Source of the DNA: JBDRLD01 sp043813445
Lineage (GTDB): Bacteria; Patescibacteriota; Patescibacteriia; JACPHY01
Assembly (NCBI GenBank): GCA_043813445.1
Contig: JBDRLD010000028.1
Span: forward strand, 1-39,667
Direction of reading: 5' to 3'
Length of the DNA stretch: 39,667 nt
A program made the translations under genes and the position numbers. The notes under the pieces were generated by a model. That model did not search any database, was not told the DNA's origin, and saw nothing but the letters and a program-made list of their open reading frames with translations. Each line of letters starts with the position of its first letter. Position 1 is the stretch's first letter. Of this stretch, positions 23,929-30,888 are shown one piece after another.

Positions 23929-24370
23929 ATTGGAAACGACAGCAAACGCTCCTTAAACACATATATACGCTGGCGGATGGTGGTTGATCGGAAGGATGCC
24001 CGTGAAGGGCTCCCACGATCCATCGCCATCCCCTCGCGTATCGAGGGCCCGCATGGATACGTTGATGTGCGTGGGATGGGTTCGCGCGGTGGTTGTTCCC
24101 GGAGACGAAACGGTAACAGCGCGTCGCCCGACCTCATCCCACGGGATGTAGCCGTGTGGGTTTAAAAAATCGGATGCTCATAACAAAGGTCGATCCCGTG
24201 CCTTTGGCATCATAAGGATGATGTGAATGAGTCGCAAATGATGCGTACATGCGAAAGCGTTCCACAGGAACGTACCGCACAACGCAAAAGCGCGATTCTT
24301 CGCACCTCCAGTGATGACGAAGCGGGGAGTGGGCATCTATGACTTGGTTCTTAGAGACCAGATCACTTCT
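23929..24370 (+). promoter_or_regulatory. Long 5' region of the S-layer-like gene
   Basis: About 440 bases without a credible gene. It holds several short dyads (CATCC-CACG-GGATG at 24133-24146; ATCAT-AAGG-ATGAT near 24210) and a T/A-rich run TTTAAAAAATC at 24163-24173. It may carry the promoter and a structured untranslated leader of a highly expressed gene. I could not place -35/-10 boxes reliably. Confidence 0.35.
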
Positions 24371-27300
24371 ATGGGTAGTGCAATAGCACTCGGGAAGCGA
24401 ACGTTCACCTGGTCGGTCGTTGTAGCAACCATCGCATGGTCCATGGGGCTTTCGCTGCTCGTTGCGCCGCTCGCGGCGTCGGCAGCAGACCTCACGGCCG
24501 GGACGCTCATCAAGGGCTCCCTTCCTGCGGTGTATTACTACGCGGCTGACGGGAAGCGCTATGTTTTCCCGAACGAGAAGACGTACAAGACATGGTACGC
24601 AGACTTCTCGACAGTTACGACAGTAACCGATGCGGAACTGGCAGCAGTTACGATCGGTGGAAACGCAACGTATAAGCCGGGTGTCCAGATGGTGAAGATC
24701 ACCACAGACCCCAAGGTATACGCAGTCGATGCTGGCGGAGCACTCCGTCACGTCGCAACCGAGGCAGTCGCCTCGGCTCTCTACGGTGCTGGTTGGGCCG
24801 CTTCGGTCCATGACGTGCCGGATGCATTCTTCGTGAACTACACAATCGGTAGTGCGGTGAATGCAGCAGCGGACTTCGACAAGGCAGCGGCTTCTGCCGC
24901 GGCGACGTCGATTGGTGTAGACAAGGGTATTGCTGGCGCGGTGGTAGCACCGCCGGCAGCAACAACGGTACTCACCGCTTCTGATGGTGGGTCGCCGGGT
25001 GCGGCAAGTGTTCCGTATCTCGCTTCTGACGCTGTCTTCGCAAAGGTGAAGCTCGTCGGCACGGGCACAATCAGCGCGTTCACAGTGACGCGCTCCGGCC
25101 TTGGTGCGGATGCGAACTTCAGCGGCGTGAAGCTCTACGATGGGACGACACAGCTCGGCACGACACAGACGCTGAACTCGTCGCACCAGGCGCGCTTCAA
25201 CAATCTTAATCTCGCGGTTAGTGGGGAGAAAGTACTTACGATTGCCGGTGACATCGCAGCGACAGGTACGGCCACTTCAGGTCACCTTGTCCAGCTCGGT
25301 GTTGTCGCAGCATCGGACATTGAGCTCGCAAGTGGCTCGGTGAGCGGTACATTCCCGATTCGCGGTGGTGAGATGACGATTGCAAACATTTCGATCGGTA
25401 GCGCAACACTGTATCGCGGTCCGAGCATGCCAACGTCGGATCAGAACATCAAGCCGGACGAGGTTGACTTCCTCTTCACAGAGGTAAAGATCTCGGCTGG
25501 TGGAGTGGAAGCGCTTACGGTAAAGCAGATCACCGCAGTTCAGGCCGGTACGGCAACTGTGTCCGATCTTAAGGACATCAAGCTCGTGAACTCGGCAACC
25601 GGTGAGACACTGAAGTCGGTTGCGTCGTTGAACGCGAACAGCCGCGTTATCTTTGACGGACTGAACATCAACGTCCCGAAGGGTGACTACGTGACGCTTG
25701 GTATCAAGGCGACAATGACTGGTGGTTCCAGCTCCAGCCGAACTATCGGCTTCGAGCTTCACGATGGCGTGTCCTACCTGATCAATGTCGTTGGTAACAC
25801 GTACGGCTTCGGCATCACGCCAGCCGCAAACGCGTCGAATGACTTCTGTGCGACAACTGGCGTCAGTGGGAACACTGCGTGTCAGACACAGACCGTCTCG
25901 ACAGGCACACTAGCGATCGCTCGCTCTGCATCTTCGCCGGCAACCGGCAAGATCGCACAGGGTGGCTCACAGGTCCCACTCCTTTCCGTGGACTACACGG
26001 TTAGCGGTGAGGATGTGAACATCAGTTCGCAGAACTGGGACTTCACGTTCAGCGGGATACTGTACTCAGAGCTCACGTCTGTGACGCTCTATGATGCAGC
26101 GGGGAAGGTTGTGGCTGGTCCGAGCGACCCAACATCGGGCAACACAATCACCTACACGGATGCAATGACCGTTCCGGTCGGAACGCACACATACACGCTC
26201 AAGGGTAATATTGCTTCCGCGACGAGCGCTAGCGATACAATCATCCCTGTGCTTGATGTGAGTGAATTCACCGTGAAGGGCTCGCAGTCCGGTAAGGCGA
26301 CGACCGTCAATACGACGACTGACATCACAGGCAACACGCTTACGGTGCAGGCCGGTTCGTTGAGCTCGGTGACGGGTGCAACGCCGATTGTCGGCAACGT
26401 CGTGGCGGGTGTGCAGGACTTCACGTTCGCGAACATCACGCTTGACGCAAGCGCAGGTGGCGAGGATGTGAAGGTAACCTCACTCGTCGTGGCAGACGCG
26501 ACCGGTTCTGCGGCGCTTCCTGGCGACCTCATCAACTGGGAGCTCTGGGGCGATCCGGATTCGTCAGACAGCAATGATGCAATCGTGCAGATTGTAACAA
26601 CGAATTCGACCGCTTCCGCGACATACTCGGCAAACACGGTCGGTATCGACAGCACGGTGACTTTCACCATGAAGAGTCCGATCCACGTGTCGAAGAACAA
26701 GAGCGTAAAGCTGCAGGTTCGTGCGGACGTGATTTCGTCCGCTGCGACAACTTCAACTGCGCTTTTGGCAACATACGCGCACGTCATTGATCTCAGCACG
26801 GTTACGGCATCTGGTTGGTCCACGGGTTCGACCGTCTCCTCGACGCCAGCAGGCGCAGGGCAGGCGCAGACCGTGCTCGCAACCGGTGCGCTCAAGGTGG
26901 AGCGCGCTGCGGATAGCGCAGTAGCCGGTCCGATTGTTGCAGGTTCAAAGGGTGTCGCGTTGGTGAAGTACAAGCTTACGGCTTCGTACGAGAACATCGA
27001 CGTCACCACGATTCCGTTCTACCTCGCAACTGAGGCAGCGGAGGCGGGGAACCTTCAGAACGTTGCAGCCTTCAAGCTCTACCTCAATGGCACGCTTATC
27101 GGCAATGCCGCAGGGTACGGGTTCACGAATGCTGCGGTGAAGAGCGTCGAGCTTGACACTGGCGTCCTGCGCTTGGTGAAGGACACTCCGACATACCTTG
27201 AGATCAAGGCGGACTTCAACGATAAGACCGAGGTAGACTCGGGTACCGCAGCCCGCATTGGTATCGGTGACTCGGATGGCGATGCTTCCACATGGAGCGC

Positions 27301-28078
27301 AGCCGGCAACTACAACATCACCGCGAACGGAAAGGATTCTGGCTCGTCAATCACCCTAGCGAACATCGACGACGTGGGTGATGGAACCGGTAGTGTCTAT
27401 GGTGGAAACATCATGGGTGTGTACGACGGCGTACTCACGATGGGCCCTGACGCAAGCGGACCATCTGGCGTGCAGACGGCAGGGACAAACAAGGAAGTAC
27501 TCCGATTCTGGCTCACCGCAACCGGTGACGAGATCACGGTGTACGATCTTGAGTTGCTCACGAGCGGTTCAGCAACCGATGGGAGCACGAACGCCTCAAC
27601 CGGTGGCGTGATCTCCGGTGCTTCGAACGCGTACCTCTATAACACCGATCGGTCCGTCACGTATGCGACGTGGACGACTGCGGAGATTGATGACACCGTG
27701 CTCAGCTCGACGGATGAGCCACTTGATGCAGGTGCAACAGGAATCCACGTACACGCGGGCGAGAATGCACTCAACGCAGCTGGTTGGGATACGACCCTTG
27801 TGATTGGTGCGGGTCAGACCAAGACGCTTATGCTCGTCGGTGATACGACGGGTGCGGGTGGTGCAAGCACATCGAAGTCATTCCAGGCGCAGATCACTGG
27901 AGCTGGCGCAACGGCTTCCGGTGTTCAGTGGTACGATGTGGAGCTGCAGGGTGATAACGGTACATGCGACAACACAACCACGCTCGTTGACCTGGCAACA
28001 GGTGCAGAGTGTGTTGTGGACAGCGCAACGTACACGAAGACCCTGCCGGTATCCGGCAACGGCCTCACGTACAACTAG
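24371..28078 (+). CDS. Putative S-layer protein
   Basis: 1235 residues. A clear signal peptide (KRTFTWSVVVATIAWSMGLS core, cleavage near ASA|AD at about 38-39) is followed by the shared surface domain at about 42-165. The remaining roughly 1050 residues are repeated Ser/Thr/Ala/Gly-rich beta-sandwich units without catalytic motifs (for example EDVKVTSLVV, ENIDVTTIPFYL, GDEITVYDLELL, each opening a unit). Size, signal, composition and low Cys fit an S-layer or major surface protein. Codon choice looks biased to AAC, AAG, TTC and GAC compared with the glycosyltransferase genes, suggesting high expression. I prefer the ATG at 24371, which gives a normal signal peptide; GTG 24311 or ATG 24314 would add about 20 residues. 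It probably forms the outer coat and may carry the glycans made by the flanking clusters. Confidence 0.8.
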   Translation: MGSAIALGKRTFTWSVVVATIAWSMGLSLLVAPLAASAADLTAGTLIKGSLPAVYYYAADGKRYVFPNEKTYKTWYADFSTVTTVTDAELAAVTIGGNATYKPGVQMVKITTDPKVYAVDAGGALRHVATEAVASALYGAGWAASVHDVPDAFFVNYTIGSAVNAAADFDKAAASAAATSIGVDKGIAGAVVAPPAATTVLTASDGGSPGAASVPYLASDAVFAKVKLVGTGTISAFTVTRSGLGADANFSGVKLYDGTTQLGTTQTLNSSHQARFNNLNLAVSGEKVLTIAGDIAATGTATSGHLVQLGVVAASDIELASGSVSGTFPIRGGEMTIANISIGSATLYRGPSMPTSDQNIKPDEVDFLFTEVKISAGGVEALTVKQITAVQAGTATVSDLKDIKLVNSATGETLKSVASLNANSRVIFDGLNINVPKGDYVTLGIKATMTGGSSSSRTIGFELHDGVSYLINVVGNTYGFGITPAANASNDFCATTGVSGNTACQTQTVSTGTLAIARSASSPATGKIAQGGSQVPLLSVDYTVSGEDVNISSQNWDFTFSGILYSELTSVTLYDAAGKVVAGPSDPTSGNTITYTDAMTVPVGTHTYTLKGNIASATSASDTIIPVLDVSEFTVKGSQSGKATTVNTTTDITGNTLTVQAGSLSSVTGATPIVGNVVAGVQDFTFANITLDASAGGEDVKVTSLVVADATGSAALPGDLINWELWGDPDSSDSNDAIVQIVTTNSTASATYSANTVGIDSTVTFTMKSPIHVSKNKSVKLQVRADVISSAATTSTALLATYAHVIDLSTVTASGWSTGSTVSSTPAGAGQAQTVLATGALKVERAADSAVAGPIVAGSKGVALVKYKLTASYENIDVTTIPFYLATEAAEAGNLQNVAAFKLYLNGTLIGNAAGYGFTNAAVKSVELDTGVLRLVKDTPTYLEIKADFNDKTEVDSGTAARIGIGDSDGDASTWSAAGNYNITANGKDSGSSITLANIDDVGDGTGSVYGGNIMGVYDGVLTMGPDASGPSGVQTAGTNKEVLRFWLTATGDEITVYDLELLTSGSATDGSTNASTGGVISGASNAYLYNTDRSVTYATWTTAEIDDTVLSSTDEPLDAGATGIHVHAGENALNAAGWDTTLVIGAGQTKTLMLVGDTTGAGGASTSKSFQAQITGAGATASGVQWYDVELQGDNGTCDNTTTLVDLATGAECVVDSATYTKTLPVSGNGLTYN
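24494..24865 (+). other. Shared surface domain (KRYVFPNE type), copy in the S-layer-like protein
   Basis: Residues 42-165 of the mature N-terminus. Key motifs are GTLIKGSLPAVYYYAADGKR, YVFPNEKTYKTWYADF, TTDPKVYAVDAGGALRHVAT and VHDVPDAFFVNYTIGSAV. Here the domain is N-terminal, while in the other two proteins it is C-terminal. Confidence 0.85.
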
Positions 28079-28092
28079 TAGTTAACTCCAGC

Positions 28093-28180
28093 GTGTCATT
28101 GCGAGGACGTACTCGACCGAAGCAATCCCGTTCACTTGTGTACCGGATCGCCACGTCGCTACGCTCCTCGCGATGACACA
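28093..28180. repeat. Family A palindromic repeat
   Basis: GTGTCATTGCGAGGACG at the left, inner arms GCAATCCCGTT and ACCGGATCGCCACG, and CCTCGCGATGACAC at the right. The two arms differ at fixed positions (ATTGCG against CGCGAT, CAATCC against GGATCG). Confidence 0.85.
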
Positions 28181-28289
28181 GGATCCACTCCTCCTCGTAT
28201 GAGCACGGGCTATGCCCTACTCATTTCGAGGGAGAGATGGAGGAGATTTATCGGCTAGTTTAGTGAAGTATTTCTCGCTTGATCGCATG

Positions 28290-28492
28290 ATGGTTGCATG
28301 AGCATGGTGTGGGCAGCGTGAAGGAAAATCGGAAGGCGCGGGCGTTCGGGATCCTTGAACCGCAATCAATGGTTCAACCCGAGCCCGCACATAGCCAGCT
28401 GATTCTCACAATCGCAGCCAACACCGGCGACTGCACCGAACGCGAACAAGCAACAAAGCCCCCCGATTCACCGGGGGGCTTTGTGTTGTTGG
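28290..28492 (+). ncRNA. Candidate structured RNA or attenuator ending in a strong terminator
   Basis: A long bulged helix at 28338-28388: GCGGGC with GCCCGC, TCGGG with CCCGA, TTGAACC with GGTTCAA, closing a 9-base loop. It is followed after about 60 bases by the terminator at 28451-28490. The complementary GGTG and CACC sequences flanking this region could make a closing stem. It does not match any RNA class I know (checked by eye against tmRNA, 6S, SRP and RNase P features). The stretch 28181-28289 before it shows nothing clear. Confidence 0.35.
28451..28490 (+). terminator. Rho-independent terminator after the S-layer region
   Basis: ACAAAGCCCCCCG, loop ATTCA, CGGGGGGCTTTGT, then GTTGTTG. 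A very strong 13-base stem. Confidence 0.85.
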
Positions 28493-28510
28493 GCTGCGCC
28501 ATTACGGATG

Positions 28511-28583
28511 CGGGCGGCCATGGAAGACCGCCCCTACGAAGTCAATTCCTCACGTAGGGGCGGGGTTCAATCCCCGCCCGTCT
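28511..28583. repeat. Family C repeat
   Basis: GCGGGCGGCCATGGAAGACC, the CCGCCCCTACG arm, the spacer AAGTCAATTCCTCA, CGTAGGGGCGG and the final CCCCGCCCGTC. Same order as the copies at 3750 and 30608. Confidence 0.85.
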
Positions 28584-28650
28584 TGTATGCGATAAGTAGC
28601 GCCAGTCCTTCATATTGGCTATACTCAAGGCAGGGCGGTTCGTCTGAAAC

Positions 28651-28666
28651 CGCACTTATTAGTGCG
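28651..28666 (+). promoter_or_regulatory. Hairpin just before the start of the exported protein gene
   Basis: CGCACT, loop TATT, AGTGCG, ending 4 bases before the ATG. It would sit in the initiation region and could limit translation. TATACT at 28620-28625 is a possible -10. Confidence 0.4.
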
Positions 28667-28670
28667 TACT

Positions 28671-29585
28671 ATGCGTAAAACACTCCCACTTGGAATTGGA
28701 ACTGCGGTTGCGGTGCTTGCGATCGCGCTAGGTGCGGTTGCGTTCCGTGAGCAGGCGGTATCGGTGACGCTCAACATTGTCCCTGACAATACAGTGTACG
28801 GCGGTGATCCCGCAGCGCTCGCGCTCGACTTTGTTGTCAGTCCGGGACGCGCGGATGTTCTTGATGCGCTCGTCGTTGAGCATCGGGGAACCGCGGAATT
28901 GCTAACTGATATTACCGGTGCGACACTGTGGCGCGATGAGGGCGTTGCCGGATTTCAGGGTATTGGCATCGACCGCACACTCGCGAGCGGTTCATGGAAC
29001 GGAGCGGGACGCTCCTGGGTGTTTACTGATACGCGCGAACCGATTCCGGAAGATGGTGCACGATTTTTTGTGACGGTTGCCTCAACGCAGTCACCGACAC
29101 ATGGTCGCACCATTTTGCTCCGTCTGCCTCCGTATTCGGATAGCGGACACGCAATGGAATATTCGATAGGTGATCGCGGCATTTTCCTTCGGACCGGTCG
29201 CGCTGCACCGGAATTGCCATTAGAGAACTCTCGAGCGCAGGTTCTCACGCGATCATCGGCTGACGAGATTGCACCAACGTCGCGCATCCTCGCCGTGGGG
29301 AGCGGTACAGAAGTGGGAAGCAACTGGATCCTCGTGAACGGTGTTGCCGAGGACCGCGGTGGTTCAGTGGTGTCGAATGTTCGCATCGGTATCAATAGGC
29401 AGGGGAATGAAACAGAATGGTTTGACGCGTCGCTGGTGACGCCCGGATTTGCAACATGGGAAGCGCGGTTCTTCCAACTGACACCGGGCGCAACCTATGA
29501 ACTGCGCACGCAAGCATCGGATTGGGTGAACAACACGTCCGCAGTGAGCGATCCGATGATTGTAACGCTGAAGGGCGAGGAATAG
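28671..29585 (+). CDS. Membrane-anchored or secreted beta-rich protein of unknown function
   Basis: 304 residues. The N-terminal helix (KTLPLGIGTAVAVLAIALGA, about 3-24) has no obvious cleavage site, so it may remain as an anchor. The outer part is beta-rich: an N-terminal half resembling a cohesin-like or Ig-like sandwich (VSVTLNIVPDNTVYGGD, ALDFVVSPGRADVLDALVV), and a C-terminal Ig/Fn3-like unit (APTSRILAVGSGTEVGSNW, GATYELRTQASDWVNNTS). No Cys and no catalytic motif. An in-frame GTG at 28662 lies inside the hairpin, so I prefer the ATG. It follows the S-layer gene on the same strand but is separated by a terminator, so it is probably a separate unit. Likely a surface-layer accessory protein (inference). 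Confidence 0.7.
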   Translation: MRKTLPLGIGTAVAVLAIALGAVAFREQAVSVTLNIVPDNTVYGGDPAALALDFVVSPGRADVLDALVVEHRGTAELLTDITGATLWRDEGVAGFQGIGIDRTLASGSWNGAGRSWVFTDTREPIPEDGARFFVTVASTQSPTHGRTILLRLPPYSDSGHAMEYSIGDRGIFLRTGRAAPELPLENSRAQVLTRSSADEIAPTSRILAVGSGTEVGSNWILVNGVAEDRGGSVVSNVRIGINRQGNETEWFDASLVTPGFATWEARFFQLTPGATYELRTQASDWVNNTSAVSDPMIVTLKGEE

Positions 29586-29613
29586 ATACGTTATAGAAAT
29601 TGGTTGTATCCTT

Positions 29614-29712
29614 GTGTCATTGCGAGGAGCGCGTCTGCGCGCGACGCGGCAATCCCGTTACTAGTGAACCGGATCGCCACGTCGTTCGAGTACTCCCTCC
29701 TCGCGATGACAC
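29614..29712. repeat. Family A palindromic repeat
   Basis: GTGTCATTGCGAGGAGCG, inner arms GGCAATCCCGTTA and ACCGGATCGCCACG, and CCTCGCGATGACAC at the right. Confidence 0.85.
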
Positions 29713-29754
29713 AAAGAATTCGTTATTGCGAGAAGAATTGACGAAAATGAGTAT

Positions 29755-30444
29755 ATGTCCACCATGAACAAACGAGATAAACGAGTTCTTGCAATCGGTA
29801 TCATCGTGCTCGTCGCGGTGATCGGATTGGTGGTGCGCGAAGTGACACTCCGTCGAGCAGTGCGCACACTCCCGCAGATTGAAGTCGATCTTACGGATGA
29901 GAAGCGTGCAGAACTTGATGCGAAGATTGTTGCATCGCAGGCGGCTATTGCGGCGGATAAATCGGATTTCAGCGCGTATACCGACCTCGCGTTGGCGAAA
30001 ACGAACCTCGGGTATCTTAATGATGCGGCCGAGGTGTATCGACACATGAATCAGCTCTTCCCGGGAAACTACCTCTCATTCCAGAACCTCGGACAGCTGT
30101 ACGAGCAGGAGGAGCGATTCGATCTCGCGGCGGAGCAGTACCTCCTCGCAATCGATAACGCGCCACGCATCCCGCACCTCTATCGCATGTATGTGAATCT
30201 CATCACCTACAAGATGCCGGAGCGCCACCAGGAAATCCCGCGCGTACTCACAAAGGGGCTCGAAATCGTCCCGGAGGGCGTGGACTTTATGTCCATGATG
30301 GCCGTGTACTATCGCGATCAAGGACAGCTTGAAGATGCGTTGCACTGGTTCGAGCTTCTGCTTGTTTTCGATCAGGAGAACGAAACGGCGAAGCGTGAAG
30401 CGATGGAGATCAAGGAGCAGCTGACCGGAATCAAGATGCAGTAG
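29755..30444 (+). CDS. TPR-repeat protein with an N-terminal membrane anchor
   Basis: 229 residues. One membrane helix near the N-terminus (VLAIGIIVLVAVIGLVV, about 11-27) is followed by three or four tetratricopeptide repeats from about residue 65 to 210: DFSAYTDLALAKTNLGYLND, NYLSFQNLGQLYEQEERFDL, and MAVYYRDQGQLEDALHWFEL carry the usual W/L-G-Y-A-P spacing. TPR proteins act as assembly scaffolds; here it may organise surface or secretion proteins at the membrane. The orientation (helical domain in or out) is not certain: the charged N-terminus KRDKR suggests an N-in anchor with the repeats outside. The ATG at 29764 is an equally possible start. Partners are unknown. Confidence 0.8.
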   Translation: MSTMNKRDKRVLAIGIIVLVAVIGLVVREVTLRRAVRTLPQIEVDLTDEKRAELDAKIVASQAAIAADKSDFSAYTDLALAKTNLGYLNDAAEVYRHMNQLFPGNYLSFQNLGQLYEQEERFDLAAEQYLLAIDNAPRIPHLYRMYVNLITYKMPERHQEIPRVLTKGLEIVPEGVDFMSMMAVYYRDQGQLEDALHWFELLLVFDQENETAKREAMEIKEQLTGIKMQ

Positions 30445-30488
30445 AAGTTGTCCATTCTCGGGTGGATCGAAGGAACCCCTGCAAAAGG

Positions 30489-30530
30489 TGTCATTGCGAG
30501 CGGAACGTAGTGGAGCGCGGCAATCCCGTA
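30489..30530. repeat. Family A half repeat
   Basis: GTGTCATTGCGAGCGGAACG and GCGCGGCAATCCCGT; the right half is missing. Confidence 0.7.
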
Positions 30531-30607
30531 GCTGTATTGAGTGGGGTCACTATGTCACTTCCCGCCCTAGGCGGGCTCATGGGCGGTGGTGCTATCCCCG
30601 CCCATCC

Positions 30608-30683
30608 GGACGGGCGACCATGGAAGGCCGCCCCTACGAAGTCAATTCCTGACGTAGGGGCGGGGTTCAATCCCCGCCCGTCT
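30608..30683. repeat. Family C repeat
   Basis: GGACGGGCGACCATGGAAGG, the CCGCCCCTACG arm, AAGTCAATTCCTGA, CGTAGGGGCGG, CCCCGCCCGTC. A further degenerate fragment (GATCGCCCCTACGAAG) follows at 30701-30716. Confidence 0.85.
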
Positions 30684-30740
30684 GGACGCGACCACAATGG
30701 GATCGCCCCTACGAAGATGTGAATCGTGATGTCCATCGTT

Positions 30741-30785
30741 CTGATCCGCACATCTGCATCATCAGTATTCTGTTCTGATCCGTAT
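30741..30785. repeat. Single end of the GxxExxY-associated inverted repeat (family D)
   Basis: Read on the minus strand it gives ATACGGAT, a spacer of 14 bases, then GATGATGCAGATGTGCGGAT, i.e. 18 of 20 matches to the left inner box of the element at 32954-33435. No partner arm was found upstream. Confidence 0.65.
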
Positions 30786-30801
30786 TTACTCCTACGAAGA
30801 G

Positions 30802-30840
30802 AGGGCACCTCGTCATACTACTGCGGGGAGGGTGCCCATT
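30802..30840 (+). terminator. Hairpin upstream of the subtilase gene (weak terminator)
   Basis: GGGCACCTC pairs with GAGGGTGCCC (one bulged G) across a 19-base loop, followed by ATTT. It may end transcription from the TPR gene or be a leader hairpin. Confidence 0.4.
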
Positions 30841-30888
30841 TCCGAGATATTGTATATGCATAGCGAGAATCAACGGCATAACACATAC

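Noticed and set aside
24134..25186. Long open frame on the minus strand opposite the S-layer-like gene (350 codons)
   Set aside because: Its protein is Arg/Cys/His-rich with no family pattern; it is a GC-driven shadow of the plus-strand gene, which has a signal peptide and a recognised domain. The same holds for 26152-27009 on the minus strand.
28371..28388. T-loop-like GGTTCAACCC suggesting tmRNA or tRNA
   Set aside because: There is no acceptor stem, no CCA end, no tag reading frame and no D/anticodon arms; the bases pair within a simple long hairpin.
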